64,000 bases of DNA from Paragonimus westermani (lineage: Eukaryota > Platyhelminthes > Trematoda > Plagiorchiida > Troglotrematidae), in contig QNGE01000120.1 of NCBI GenBank assembly GCA_008508345.1, positions 188,968-252,967 of the forward strand. The letters run 5' to 3'. Of the stretch, positions 39,007-49,030 are shown piece after piece (positions within the stretch are counted from its first letter, which is position 1; the number at the start of each line of letters is the position of its first letter). The translations under genes and the position numbers were made by a program. The notes beneath the pieces were generated by a model. That model was not told the DNA's origin. It saw only the letters and a list, made by a program, of their open reading frames with translations, and made no database searches.

Positions 39007-42000
39007 CTGAGAGTGCAACGGAAGATCACCGAGAGTGAAGGAGCGGAATAATAACTGAATTTTCTTGTTGAACGTGTTCTATATTTATGCACTACGAAAC
39101 TGATGGGTGGTGTTTATATATACAAAAGATCATAGTCGGTAATTATAACAATGAATTGCATACCAACTAATTTTGGTTGTTAATAAAGCCAATAAATGAC
39201 TAATTTAATGAAGAATATGAATAATCTCTTTAGTAAACAAAAATGCGCTGGAAACTACTGGTGACTATCACTGTACCTACCTATCATCTACGAATTTTTG
39301 AGCAAAACTGATGACCTAGAAGGTATTGCCTCACTGAATTCATTAGGCTTCCGCTCAGTTCCTGTTGTGCTCTGACATTTGTTATTGACAAAGCCAACTT
39401 TATTGCAAGCGTTGTACGTTATTATAGCCTCGGTTATTGATTGTGTCACAGTTTGCCTCCCAAGCAAGGATATCCTTATCCCGCATACTTGGCTTCATAT
39501 TAATCTTTCACTTCTTGTGATCTGTTGTCGGTCCTCTGTAAAATGCAATGCTTATTTTAGTGGTGTTCTCATTAGGTTTATTGACATAGTTGTAGCTTAA
39601 CACTGACATTCGGCGTGATACAAACGAGCAGCCAACTCACTGTAAAGTATATAATATATTTCCCAGTCATATTTCATTCTGTCTACTTCTTCCGACTATC
39701 CCAACGGCTTTCGGATGAATGAAGCCAGCCATGGCGGAATACTTGTTTAAGATGCGGTTCTAACATGTGATTACAAGGATTTTACTGAAGCAAAAGAGAT
39801 GGATGGTGTTTGGGCGATAGTGGTGATCCATGAACCCTACCTGAGCTCCGCTGAAGTAAAGAAGTGCCTAGCACAGAAGTTTGGTTCGTCAGCCTTCTTC
39901 ATGCTGATAGTTATCATGGAGTTCCCAACATCATCCATAGACGTTGGGCCATTGTTCTCGTTATTTTACAGATATTCTGATTAACTCTGGTCTCCAGAAT
40001 AGGTTTTATCAAATGTGTGATCCGAAGGTCGAAAAGTTTCTCTTCCACTTCAAGAGTGTCCTCAAAACTAAGGATTTCGGGAGTGTCACTGTTTTCTCTG
40101 CTTATATTTTCCATCCCATTGTGACAACCAATCAGACGGAAGTCTGCTCATGTGAATACAAATCCGTTGACAAATTATTTTTCGCCTTCGCAAAGTGTGC
40201 TACCAGGGCGCCTTTACTAACGACTGATAGCTAACTGGTCAGGATTCACCAAACAATTGTCGTCTACTATAATCGCGCTACCCCAGCCAGTTGTTTGATG
40301 TCTTGGACCTTCGCAGCATGGTGTAACTTACCTAATGTGCTTGGGTTAACACTCGGCCCAAACGAGCAAAGCTCAGCCGTCTTATCCGCTGTCTTATCTT
40401 TTGAAGGCTCTTGCCAAGTCAATGAACACAGTGTACAGCGACGTTTTTCATGCATGTGAATAAGGAAGAAAACTATATCTGTTGTTGCCTTCTCAATTTG
40501 TAACTGACAGTTAGATCCTGAGATCAAATAGTAGTCTGTTTCGAACACTATAAATAAAACTTTCTCAGCAACAACCATTTGGAGTCTTCCGATGATTATC
40601 CTATGCTCTCGTAAAATTCAGTCATGCTAGATTCCAGTACTTCTTAGGAAACGTGTTCTTTATTTCAACGATATCAGAAAAGTAATTAATTACGGACAAT
40701 TAGCGTTCAGTTTTGATTATCCTGATTGTTTCGTGTAGTAAGCTCCCGTTTCAAGATATTCCCCTCTAAATAAGACACCTGCTAGTCTTTCTGAGTTCGT
40801 CACTTGTAGGTTAGTCATCCAGTGTTTTTCGTAACAAGCAAGCTTTTTACACTTCAAAGTACAGCATCAGGTACTGCATTCTAACTAATAACCAGTCGCT
40901 TATGTTCTTGAAGCTTGTTGGGTTTCCTTTTTTGACTTAACCAGTGCCACCAGTGCCCAGTCGGTGGAAGCCCTTTTGAGATTCACCAGGATAGTTTATT
41001 GTGATTTAACGGCTGTTTAAGTTGAAAACAATCAACATAGTTAATATTTTACCGATCTTTCAAAGTAGGCCGATAGATTTAGCTTTAAACGCTCTTCCGT
41101 TTTGTGATCAATCACGGATGGTATATTCTTTTTAGACAGATAACTAACAAGACCGGAAAACAAAAAGCGTTCCCTGAATAGTGCTTTGACAGACTGATTA
41201 CAATTTAAGGAATAATTTTCATGTTCAGTGCAGATTGAACAATTTCAAAGGTCAGCAGAAAATCTGGAGTAATAAGTAGTGAAAATCTGTAACTCTTGCT
41301 ACGGCACTAACAAAATCAAAGTTGGGTAGTTACGTATGCCCCAAAGCTGCCGAAATTGCAGCCGTATTTCGAAAAGTAAATCATACTATGACAAATTTAG
41401 CATGAGCGTAAGTTCCTGAGGGTACAACATTCGCAATATCTCCTATCCGTGCACATATGTTTGGAATTTATTCCGTTATATTACTGAACCTGTTCAGTGA
41501 CTATTGCTGTTTCCAATAACTCACCTGGACGCATCGAAAGTTAACACAGTTATTATCACAGCCATCCTTGGCTATGTGGTTTGTTTGTTCCAAGGTTCAG
41601 GCCTAAATCCAGGTCACACGTATAACCGTTTTAAGTGTGAAGCGGTATTCTTTGATTTGTAAACCTTTCAAAATTACTAAGCAACCAGCAACGCAAATCG
41701 CTCATGTACCTAAGTCTAGAGGTGTTTAACATCCAGGATAGAGACCCATGTAATGTCCTCGTAAGACAGCGGGTACAGAGTATTCATCGGTTTCGTGCAA
41801 CATTTTCTGTTGGTCACCGGACAGATGTCCTAAGTATGGTGTATTCTGGAAGTAATTCAATTAATATGTATGCGTTAATGTTCCAGAAAACATTGGTGGA
41901 TATATATATATATATATACAATCTTCATACCATAAGAAAAAGTCGACGGCCCCGACTAATTAATATTCTACTGAAAAATTTAAGCAGGACGGTTTGGCAA

Positions 42001-42444
42001 AATACTTAACGAATACTGTCCTACGAATACTCGCCGTGCCGTTTACACCAATCACTTTTGGATTCTGAGAAACACTTTCCACAAGACTCCTGTCTGCAGA
42101 TTATTTCAAACGCTTTTGGACAAATGGAAAAATGTGGAACAACCTCCCCACTGTTTTTGGCATCAGCAATTCATTCATGAATAAAGAACCTCATTAGGTA
42201 ACTGAGATAAGCTTTCCCCGAAATGAACTGGAATTGGCAAGTGGTATATTGCACGGTCTTTGTGCAAACCGATTTCCACCGATCTTCTCGGGTACATACG
42301 ACAGAAGTGAATCATAAAATATGCGTAATTTCGTTGCTTACAGAGGGTGTCCTTTCTGGGTCTGAAACAATCCACGCGCACTACCAAGGTGTAGCTAATT
42401 TAATAAGCAGTTCCTTTTGCACATACAAAACAGCAGCCTCGATC
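39007..42444. other. No recognised gene; probable TRPC intron upstream of exon a
   Basis: This is AT-rich sequence with a (TA)n run at 41900-41918. Open frames at 39914-40234 and 40267-40578 have no recognisable products. Ankyrin-repeat codons for the channel N-terminus were looked for and not found. Confidence 0.45.
41900..41918. repeat. (AT)n microsatellite
   Basis: An uninterrupted AT run of about nine units. Confidence 0.85.
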
Positions 42445-43960
42445 TTATGATGGTAGGTGCCTCGGCCAAGTGGAGTAAGCGTTTATTCCGGTGTGTGAAT
42501 TCGACTGAGAATGTCGTGACGCATTGAACACGTGACGTGCAGTGAACAATACCGGTGCCTTTTGTAGATGACCTCTGGCCTCATCCGTACAAGTTCTAAC
42601 GGGTTGGTTAACATGGCTGCACACGCGCTTAGTTAAATGCTCCGCCACCCTGGCTGGCATCTGCTTCTTCACTACTCTTAGTTAGATGCAACTACACCTA
42701 AACGCATATTTGCATACGCGGTACAAGACGAAGAGGGGAAATTAGACGGTCCTTGATGGTGAGCGTTGGTATTGTAGTGGTGCTGGAACTGAGAACTACT
42801 TGAGCAGCGCGGAAACTATTCCAACAGCGAAAACTAATCAAATTCTCAAGAGTAAACAGACTTTTTCACTCCTGAAATGAAGTTGAATGAACGCAGCTTT
42901 CGGTTCAGCTAACTGGACGGGTTTGATGTTGTTCTGTAGTATACCGAACTGTCTTATGAACCACTGTGAGTAGTCAATCGCTTTTGATGTGTCTTCAAGA
43001 CGATGGCCTTCTGTGGAGATTGTGTCAGCAAATAACCTGGCTCGGTTCACTAGGGTCCTCCCTAAACCGCACTTGTGCAGAAATGGGACAGAACTATCGT
43101 AGCGAAAGTACTGTCTTGTCCATCCAAACTTTTGGTAGAACGAGCGTCTTACGGTAACTTCAGCCCCGCGTTGGGTCAATACGTTCATGAACGGCAAACA
43201 GTGATCCTTTCTTAAGTCCATCGTAAGTCGTGGGTTCGCGTGATTGCAATGCAGTTCTTTCATTAACCTATCGAACTGTTGTTTACTGTCAGCGATCACA
43301 ACAGTGTCATCTACACACCTTCGGTAGATCGCGCTGGCTGCGACATCTTGAACCACTTTGCTTTTTAGAGGAGCAGCAGAAACATCCTCATAGCCACTCC
43401 ACCGATCTGCGTGAAACTTCTCTCCTGAAACTGGAACTGAACATCCGCTGAAAACAGGTACAGTGGATGTTCTAATTCAGACGATGGAATAGGAAGCCAT
43501 AATCCATTAGAGCTTATGAAGTCACATTGAAACCTCACAGTCTCATTTACAGGCGTATTATTGAACAGTGGTTATTTATCCGGAGAAGCTAACAGTTTTC
43601 GGCTAATGTTAATTTTCGATAACACGTCAATCAACTTGAAAATGTCCTTCAAAACATAATTGCTAACGGCCGTCTAACTGGTCTAGCAATCTAACAACCC
43701 ACTTAGCGAGTTTGTGCTGAAGTGATTTGCACATCGACAATCGTGGCCTGAGTAGAATTTCCGGCTTACGAGTTTTGTTAGGCTAGAAAGCTGAGGCGTT
43801 TCAGAACCAATCGGTCTGACAAATTTGAAGGTTGCCTCATTAATGAAATCAGCCTCAAGTAGCACTTTTAAGGTTGCAGTTATTTGTTTCTTCAGCACTG
43901 TTGTTTCATCATTTTTGGTTTCCTCCCTGAGTTTTGTGGGATATTTCAGAATTGGTTACA
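42445..43960 (-). pseudogene. Penelope-like retroelement remnant: RT and partial GIY-YIG region
   Basis: On the minus strand, in order: 43960-43683 encodes a segment with 'FVRPIGSETPQL', the R-P-x-G-S-x-T-P motif of Penelope-like RTs. About 43600-43380 has 'PVNETVRF' and 'FTQIGGVAM', close to the D/N-G-V-A-M-G RT block. 43356-42838 holds 172 open codons with 'IYRRCVDDTVVI', the Y-x-D-D catalytic motif (here C-V-D-D), then 'LPFMNVL' and 'HFRSEK'. 42672-42445 has 'RVAEHLTK', resembling the R-x-x-E-H part of GIY-YIG. At least two frame changes and the loss of the block after GVAM show it is dead. It is more complete than the 14510-15090 copy. Confidence 0.78.
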
Positions 43961-44613
43961 TCCGTTACGTTTGGATATCGTGGTCCATAAGGATGGTCTC
44001 ACTGCATTTTTAGAGATATAATATAATCTTCTATTGATTGGCTTCAATTCAGTGAGTTGCTGAGTGTGTCAGGCAGAGAATAAACCGCTCTGTGTTATTG
44101 GAGTAACTCCGGTTTCTTTACCGAGATCGATCGGTTTCGCTTTCACCCATTGCTTAGCCTTCCAAGTAGGCTGTAAAACTAATAACTGATCGAAGTAGCT
44201 TCCGACTTGCGCTTAGGATGCAATTGCATTGATCTTTTACAGGCTTCACACAATGTCCGATATCAACTGAAACAGCTTCCATTTGAGGTTTATTAAGTTC
44301 AATACTTGACGTAGTTAATATACTTCTGAGTGTTAGACAAAAACTCTAAATCGCAGGCATCGCTCGTCAAATACCTATTCAGTGGTTTGCTAACATCTCT
44401 GCCTTCAACAAGGTTTTGCCGCAGAAGATCAAGAACTTGATACGTCCATGCAGAATTAGCTCATTTAGCACAGTCGTCGAATTCGTGACGCTCGCGTGTG
44501 TGGATCACACAGTCCAGGTGACCGCCAGCTAGTTGCTCGGGAATGAATTTTGTGTATACTTTATAATTTTTGTTAATTAAATACCTGCTTATTTTATGTT
44601 TTAGTTTTCTGCA
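43961..44613. other. Spacer between Penelope-like and gypsy elements
   Basis: No gene is recognised. The stretch 44461-44545 is GC-richer than its surroundings and may be old repeat sequence, but it has no motif I can name. Confidence 0.4.
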
Positions 44614-44617
44614 ATAT
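44614..44617. repeat. Target-site duplication, left (ATAT)
   Basis: ATAT directly precedes the TGT end of the element and is repeated at 49027-49030. Four bases is within the usual 4-6 bp for Ty3/gypsy insertions. Confidence 0.75.
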
Positions 44618-45142
44618 TGTAGCCAGAAGGCGTCCAATAAAGCACAATCTTTATTATCCAAATAACCAGTCACATGAAACGCGCGCGCTCTCGTTTACGA
44701 TTCATAATTCCAACCCACAACACCTCCGGTTTCCGTTCACACGTCGTGTGCAATTCTGACCGGTTTACGTGTGTGATCGGCGCCTTCTATCGGGGGTTTT
44801 CCTCTTGCCATTCCTCGGCTGTTTGTCCGATTTCGTTGCGCGATGGCTCGTCCGGCTGCTCGTACTGTCCGCCATCCACCCAATGTTGGCTTTGATCGTA
44901 CTCCAAAATCGTGTCGAGATGTTCCTCTAAATGTTGGAAAACCACGTCTCCGATCTGGCCGTGTGTCGTATTTCGCCTGCCCTGCCTCACCCGTAGGTCC
45001 GATCCAGTCGAGCGATGACTCATCTGGTCGCGCACGTTGTTTTCGATCCAATCGCAGCAGGCTTCTGAACGTACCTCCCTTGCGTTGAGGTATTCGACCG
45101 AGGGTTCGAAAACTCGCACCTCCGGCCTGACAATCCATCACA
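44618..45142 (-). repeat. 3' LTR of the gypsy element, 525 bp
   Basis: Read on the minus strand it begins TGTGATGG at 45142 and ends ...GGCTACA at 44618, directly followed by ATAT. A polyadenylation signal AATAAA lies at 44655-44650, a few tens of bases before the end. Positions 44895-45142 are duplicated at 48779-49026. Confidence 0.9.
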
Positions 45143-45156
45143 CTCGCCCCTTCTTC
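45143..45156 (-). other. Polypurine tract of the gypsy element
   Basis: On the minus strand GAAGAAGGGGCGAG abuts the first base of the 3' LTR. This is the expected place and composition for the plus-strand DNA synthesis primer. Confidence 0.75.
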
Positions 45157-45718
45157 AAGGAACTTGCCGCAATTGTGTCGGGGTGCCAAGTGTACACCAT
45201 TGATCCATCGCCCACGAGGACCTTGGCTGATCTGGCAGCTAGTATTCCTGTAGTCCGTGATGGTAAATGGTCCATTCCACCGCCTTCTGAACTCCCCTGC
45301 GCCGGGTTCGGATGTTTCTGGTCGGCTGTAGTCTTTTACTTTCACCTGGTATCCGATCCTGAACGGGCGCCATTTATGTGTGTTGTACCTCACGTCATAT
45401 CTTTGCTTATTCCGGCGTTGTCTTTCTGTTGTCCGTTTAAGAGCACTGCGTTCCAGGTGTTGTCGTTCTTCCGACAATAATTGCCTCTTTCCGTTTCTGG
45501 ACACGCAAACATCTAAGAGTATCCTTGAATCCCTCCCGTATGTCAGCTCAAATGAGGAGCTCTCAGTCGTTGCATGTTCGTCGTGCGATACCCGAACAGA
45601 ACATCCGTTAGCCCTTCTTCCCAATTATTGCCTCTACTGGTGAGCCACTCCTTCATGGTACGATTGAACCGCTCCGACAATCCACTCATCGTGTGAAACG
45701 ATCAATCATGACAACTAT
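45143..45718 (-). pseudogene. Integrase remnant: core mostly deleted, C-terminal domain kept
   Basis: After 'VVMIDRFT' (about 45713-45690) the sequence jumps within a few bases to 'LSERFNRT' (about 45680-45655). The middle of the catalytic core, including the remaining D and E residues, is absent. The C-terminal part continues in another frame ('FELTYGRDSRIL', then 'RYNTHKW' and 'RRRWNGPFTITDY') with a GPY/F-like module, ending just before the polypurine tract. The protein could not integrate DNA. Confidence 0.85.
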
Positions 45719-48000
45719 CTAGCGATTCCCATTCGAACTTGTTGGGAGCGGACCAAAGATGTATATACCCCAGGTGTGGGCGGCTTCCTCTGTTACGATT
45801 GATTGCATAGACGGTGTTGTCGTCATTGTCTCTCGGTTCTGTTGGCAATTGGGGCAGGCTCGAATGAAATCACTCACACCTTTCCGCAACGTGGGCCAAA
45901 ATACCCTCCGCCGCAGCAGGTTGTACACGCGTTCTCGCCCCATGTGAACACCCGCGTGCGCCAGCCGTATCACACGTTCCCTCTGGTCTGCTAGAATAAA
46001 TGGCAATCTTCGAGGTCGAAGTCCCCTCTGCACCTCCACGTCGACGACGAGTTGGCCGTTCTCCAGGTGCAGCTGGTCCCAGATTTGCAAAAGCTCGTTC
46101 AATCTCGAAATCAATGTCTTGGGTTTGGTACCTGCCAGTAGATGTCCACATATTTCGCGTTCTCCATGGTCTTGCTGCTGATTGGCCAAGATGTCTTTAT
46201 CGGCAACCAATACTGTGTTCACCGGTATAGCTTCAGTCGGCAGCTCAATTTCCGGCATCGGTCGTGACAATGCATTGGGTACCTTATTATTCGCGCCGCT
46301 GACATGTCCGATAGTGAAGTTGAACTCTTGCAGCCGAAGTGCCATCGCGCCAGTCGCCCGCGCGGATCCTTTGCCGTCTTCAGTCAGATCAGGGGTTTGT
46401 GGTCGGTCTCGACATGGAAGGTGGTTGCAATCAGATAGGTCCTCCATTTCTCCAGCGCCCAGACGATAGCCAGACATTCTTTCTCCGTGGTGGAATAATT
46501 TCTCTCTGCTTCCGTTAGTAATCGGCTGGCGTACTCGATTGTTCCCGGCGGTTGTGAAGGAGCTGCCCCAATTCCGACATCACTCGCATCAACTGACACC
46601 GTGAATGGTTCATTCGGTTTCGGGATCGTCAGGCACCGTCGAATGCTGGCAGTCTCCTGTTTGAGTTTGTTGAACGCCACCTCCAAGTCCTCGGTCCATA
46701 CAAATTTCCTGTCCTTCCTCAGCAGTTGGAACAATGGATATGCTTTCTGAGAGAACCCCGGCATAAATTTTGAGTCGTAACCGACCCTTCTGAAGAAACA
46801 CCTCAGTTGCCGCTTCAACTTCAGTGCTGGAAAGTTCTTGATGGCTGTCAATTTCTCTGGCAGTGGTTGGATTTTTCCGTTATCAACCGTGTGTCTCAGG
46901 GAAACGATTGAACTGCGGCATATTTGGCACTTTTTGCTATTCAGTTTTAGACCGGCTGCATCGATCCGTTGCAACACTGCTCGCAACCTGTCCACATGTT
47001 CCGACACTGTTCTGGAGAACACGACAATGTCGTCTCCGTATACAGTAACTCCTTCCTGACCCTCCAGAATGTGAAGCAGGAGACGTCTGAAGATCGCTGC
47101 GGCATTGCACAGACCGAACGGCATCCTCAGGAAATCGTACTACTGTCCGTTCACGCAGAATGCAGTCTTCGCTCTGTCCTTTTGTGCCACTGGTAGCTGC
47201 CAATAACCGGAACGCAAATCAATGAGGGATAGTACTCTAGCCTCGTGCAGATGCACAAAGATCTCTTCCATCTGAGGCATCGGGAACGGGCTCTTGATCG
47301 TCACTCGGTTCAGCTCTCGGAAAACGACGCAAAATCGATAGGTTCCATCCGCCTTCCTCATCAACACGACCGGTGACGAAAATGGGCTGCTTGTCCTTTG
47401 AATGATCCCTTTTTCCAGCATCTCCTTCAACTGCTTTTCCACCTCAGGAATCAACTTGAATGAAATTCTCCGGTACACCGGTCTGCACTCCTCACCTGGC
47501 TGTAAGTCCATCGTGTGTTCCATCCATCTACAGAATGCGTATTGGTCATCCGCGTTAGTAAACAAGTGTGCAAAGTCACTAACACACTGCTTGATGGCTG
47601 GGATCGGACACTCTGGCAGAGACTTCATCGAGACGCCGCCCATTCGGCACTGATCATTGGTATCTTCACGATGTAACCTCACGACATCGCCATCAACACG
47701 CAACTCGTTTCTTTTCAGGTCTATGTTGGATTTCGATCGACATAACAGATCGGCGCCTATTATCGTCTCCTTCACATTATCAATCACTAACGTTGCGTGG
47801 TGTAGCTTGACACCATCTATCTGGATCTCAACGTTCTGTGTCTCCAGTACTTTTAACGCCGTCCTTCCGAACGTAACTACGTGCCAATTACTGGACTTAA
47901 CGGGCAATCCTGGGACTCTGCCTGTAATCGAAGCACCCGCTCCTGTATCTACTATCGCACTCTATTTTTCTCCCTCGATCAGGACTCTTACGTGTAGAAC
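45719..48000 (-). pseudogene. pol of the gypsy element: protease, RT, RNase H, integrase N-terminus
   Basis: Protease is recognised by V-D-T-G-A near 47950, with a TAG just upstream at 47962-47964. RT follows with 'VVFRELNRVT', 'LIDLRSGYWQLPV', a TAG at 47142-47140, 'MPFGLCNAAAIF' and the catalytic Y-G-D-D at 47040-47029. RNase H contains V-D-A-S-D, 'YSTTEKECLAIVWALEKW' and 'ETDHKPL', then a TGA at 46384 and a one-base frame change. The integrase zinc-binding domain H-x3-H...C-P-N-C-Q follows at about 45980-45840. At the start of the integrase core, the position normally held by the first catalytic Asp reads Tyr (GIYIFGPLP). This is a multi-lesion pseudogene. Confidence 0.9.
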
Positions 48001-48017
48001 GCCCCCTTCGCAACCCG

Positions 48018-48777
48018 TTACTGCCGAAACCAAGGATAAAAGCGTCTGTTTGGGCATTGGCGGGCAAAGTGCCCCACCCCATTACAAACAAAACACTTTC
48101 TACGGCGAGGTTAACCAGGTGCTCGTCTGACTTGTCCTCTTCTTGGTTCCGCATTCATCTTCAAACCTTCCACTGACTTCTCCAGCTTCTCCAACTTCTG
48201 TTCGAGCTCCGTGACTTTCAGCCGTTCAACTTGCGTCCGCATGGGTTGGCGTTGTGCAATTTCGGCAAGCCGTCCGGTGTCCGTGATCTCACAAGACTCG
48301 GCCATCTGAATGCTCTCCTGAAAATCCGGCGGCAAACTCTGGATGAACCGCTCCCTCACCAATCTACCTTTCGTTTTCTCATCTGCCTCCGGTAGGCCCA
48401 GCGTCAACTGTCGTAATAAATATTGATACTGGACCATGGGGTCCTGAGTGTGGCAAAACCGGGAACCGTAAAATTGATCCATTGCTCGTCGTCGGTCTTG
48501 TTCCTTTGTAAACTCGTGAATCAGTGCGGTCCGTGTTTCTTGATATGTTGTTGCGGCATTTGTCTGTTTGCTCAAGGTATAGACAGCTTTCGCGCGTGCG
48601 GTGAGCAGCGTTCCCAATACCGTCAAAAGTTGTAGTTCCCCTTTCAACCCATTGCACGCCGCAATCGCCTCAAATTCTGACAGCCACTCTTCCACATCTC
48701 CGTCCGCAAACTGATTTGGCCAAGGCAACTTCATTGCGTTGTGTTCAGGGCACGGCACCAGTGTAGCGAAAAGGCGT
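48018..48777 (-). pseudogene. gag of the gypsy element, 5'-incomplete, with stop before the zinc knuckle
   Basis: The minus-strand frame from 48777 encodes a capsid-like protein ('WPNQFADGDVEEWLSEFEAI', then 'FTKEQDRRRAMDQFY', then 'RFIQSLPPDFQ') typical of flatworm and other invertebrate gypsy Gag. A coiled-coil-like 'LEQKLEKLEKSVEGL' follows. An in-frame TAA at 48113-48111 interrupts it. Beyond that, in the same frame, a CCHC zinc knuckle C-x2-C-x4-H-x4-C lies at 48095-48054, and the frame ends at 48018. The start of gag is lost at the N. Gag would coat element RNA in cytoplasmic particles. Confidence 0.85.
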
Positions 48778-48778
48778 N
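48778..48778. other. Ambiguous base (N), assembly gap inside the LTR element
   Basis: The N lies between the partial 5' LTR and gag. About 277 bp of LTR plus leader are missing relative to the 3' LTR. Confidence 0.85.
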
Positions 48779-49026
48779 ATCGTACTCCAAAATCGTGTCG
48801 AGATGTTCCTCTAAATGTTGGAAAACCACGTCTCCGATCTGGCCGTGTGTCGTATTTCGCCTGCCCTGCCTCACCCGTAGGTCCGATCCAGTCGAGCGAT
48901 GACTCATCTGGTCGCGCACGTTGTTTTCGATCCAATCGCAGCAGGCTTCTGAACGTACCTCCCTCGCGTTGAGGTATTCGACCGAGGGTTCGAAAACTCG
49001 CACCTCCGACCTGGCAATCCACCACA
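48779..49026 (-). repeat. 5' LTR of the gypsy element, truncated at an N
   Basis: These 248 bp match 44895-45142 base for base in length, with about four substitutions. The remaining 277 bp expected from the 3' LTR, plus the primer-binding site and leader, are replaced by the N at 48778. That makes an assembly gap more likely than a biological deletion. Confidence 0.9.
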
Positions 49027-49030
49027 ATAT
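49027..49030. repeat. Target-site duplication, right (ATAT)
   Basis: ATAT directly follows the ACA end of the element and matches 44614-44617. In AT-rich DNA a 4-bp match alone is weak, but its exact position at both LTR ends supports it. Confidence 0.75.

Larger units (their letters stand above)
44618..49026 (-). mobile_element. Ty3/gypsy LTR retrotransposon, inactivated
   Basis: The element reads 49026 to 44618 on the minus strand: 5' LTR (partly lost at an N), gag, protease, RT, RNase H, integrase, polypurine tract and 3' LTR. Both ends are TGT...ACA, and a 4-bp ATAT lies on each side (44614-44617 and 49027-49030), so this is an intact insertion unit. Domain order (RT-RNaseH-IN) places it with Ty3/gypsy. 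Coding capacity is destroyed by stops at 48111, 47962, 47140 and 46384, a frameshift at about 46330, and a large integrase deletion. There is no env-like frame. The surviving 248 bp of the 5' LTR differ from the 3' LTR at only about four positions. Confidence 0.93.

Noticed and set aside
44787..45643. Plus-strand open frames over the gypsy element
   Set aside because: They are shadows of the minus-strand integrase and LTR sequence.
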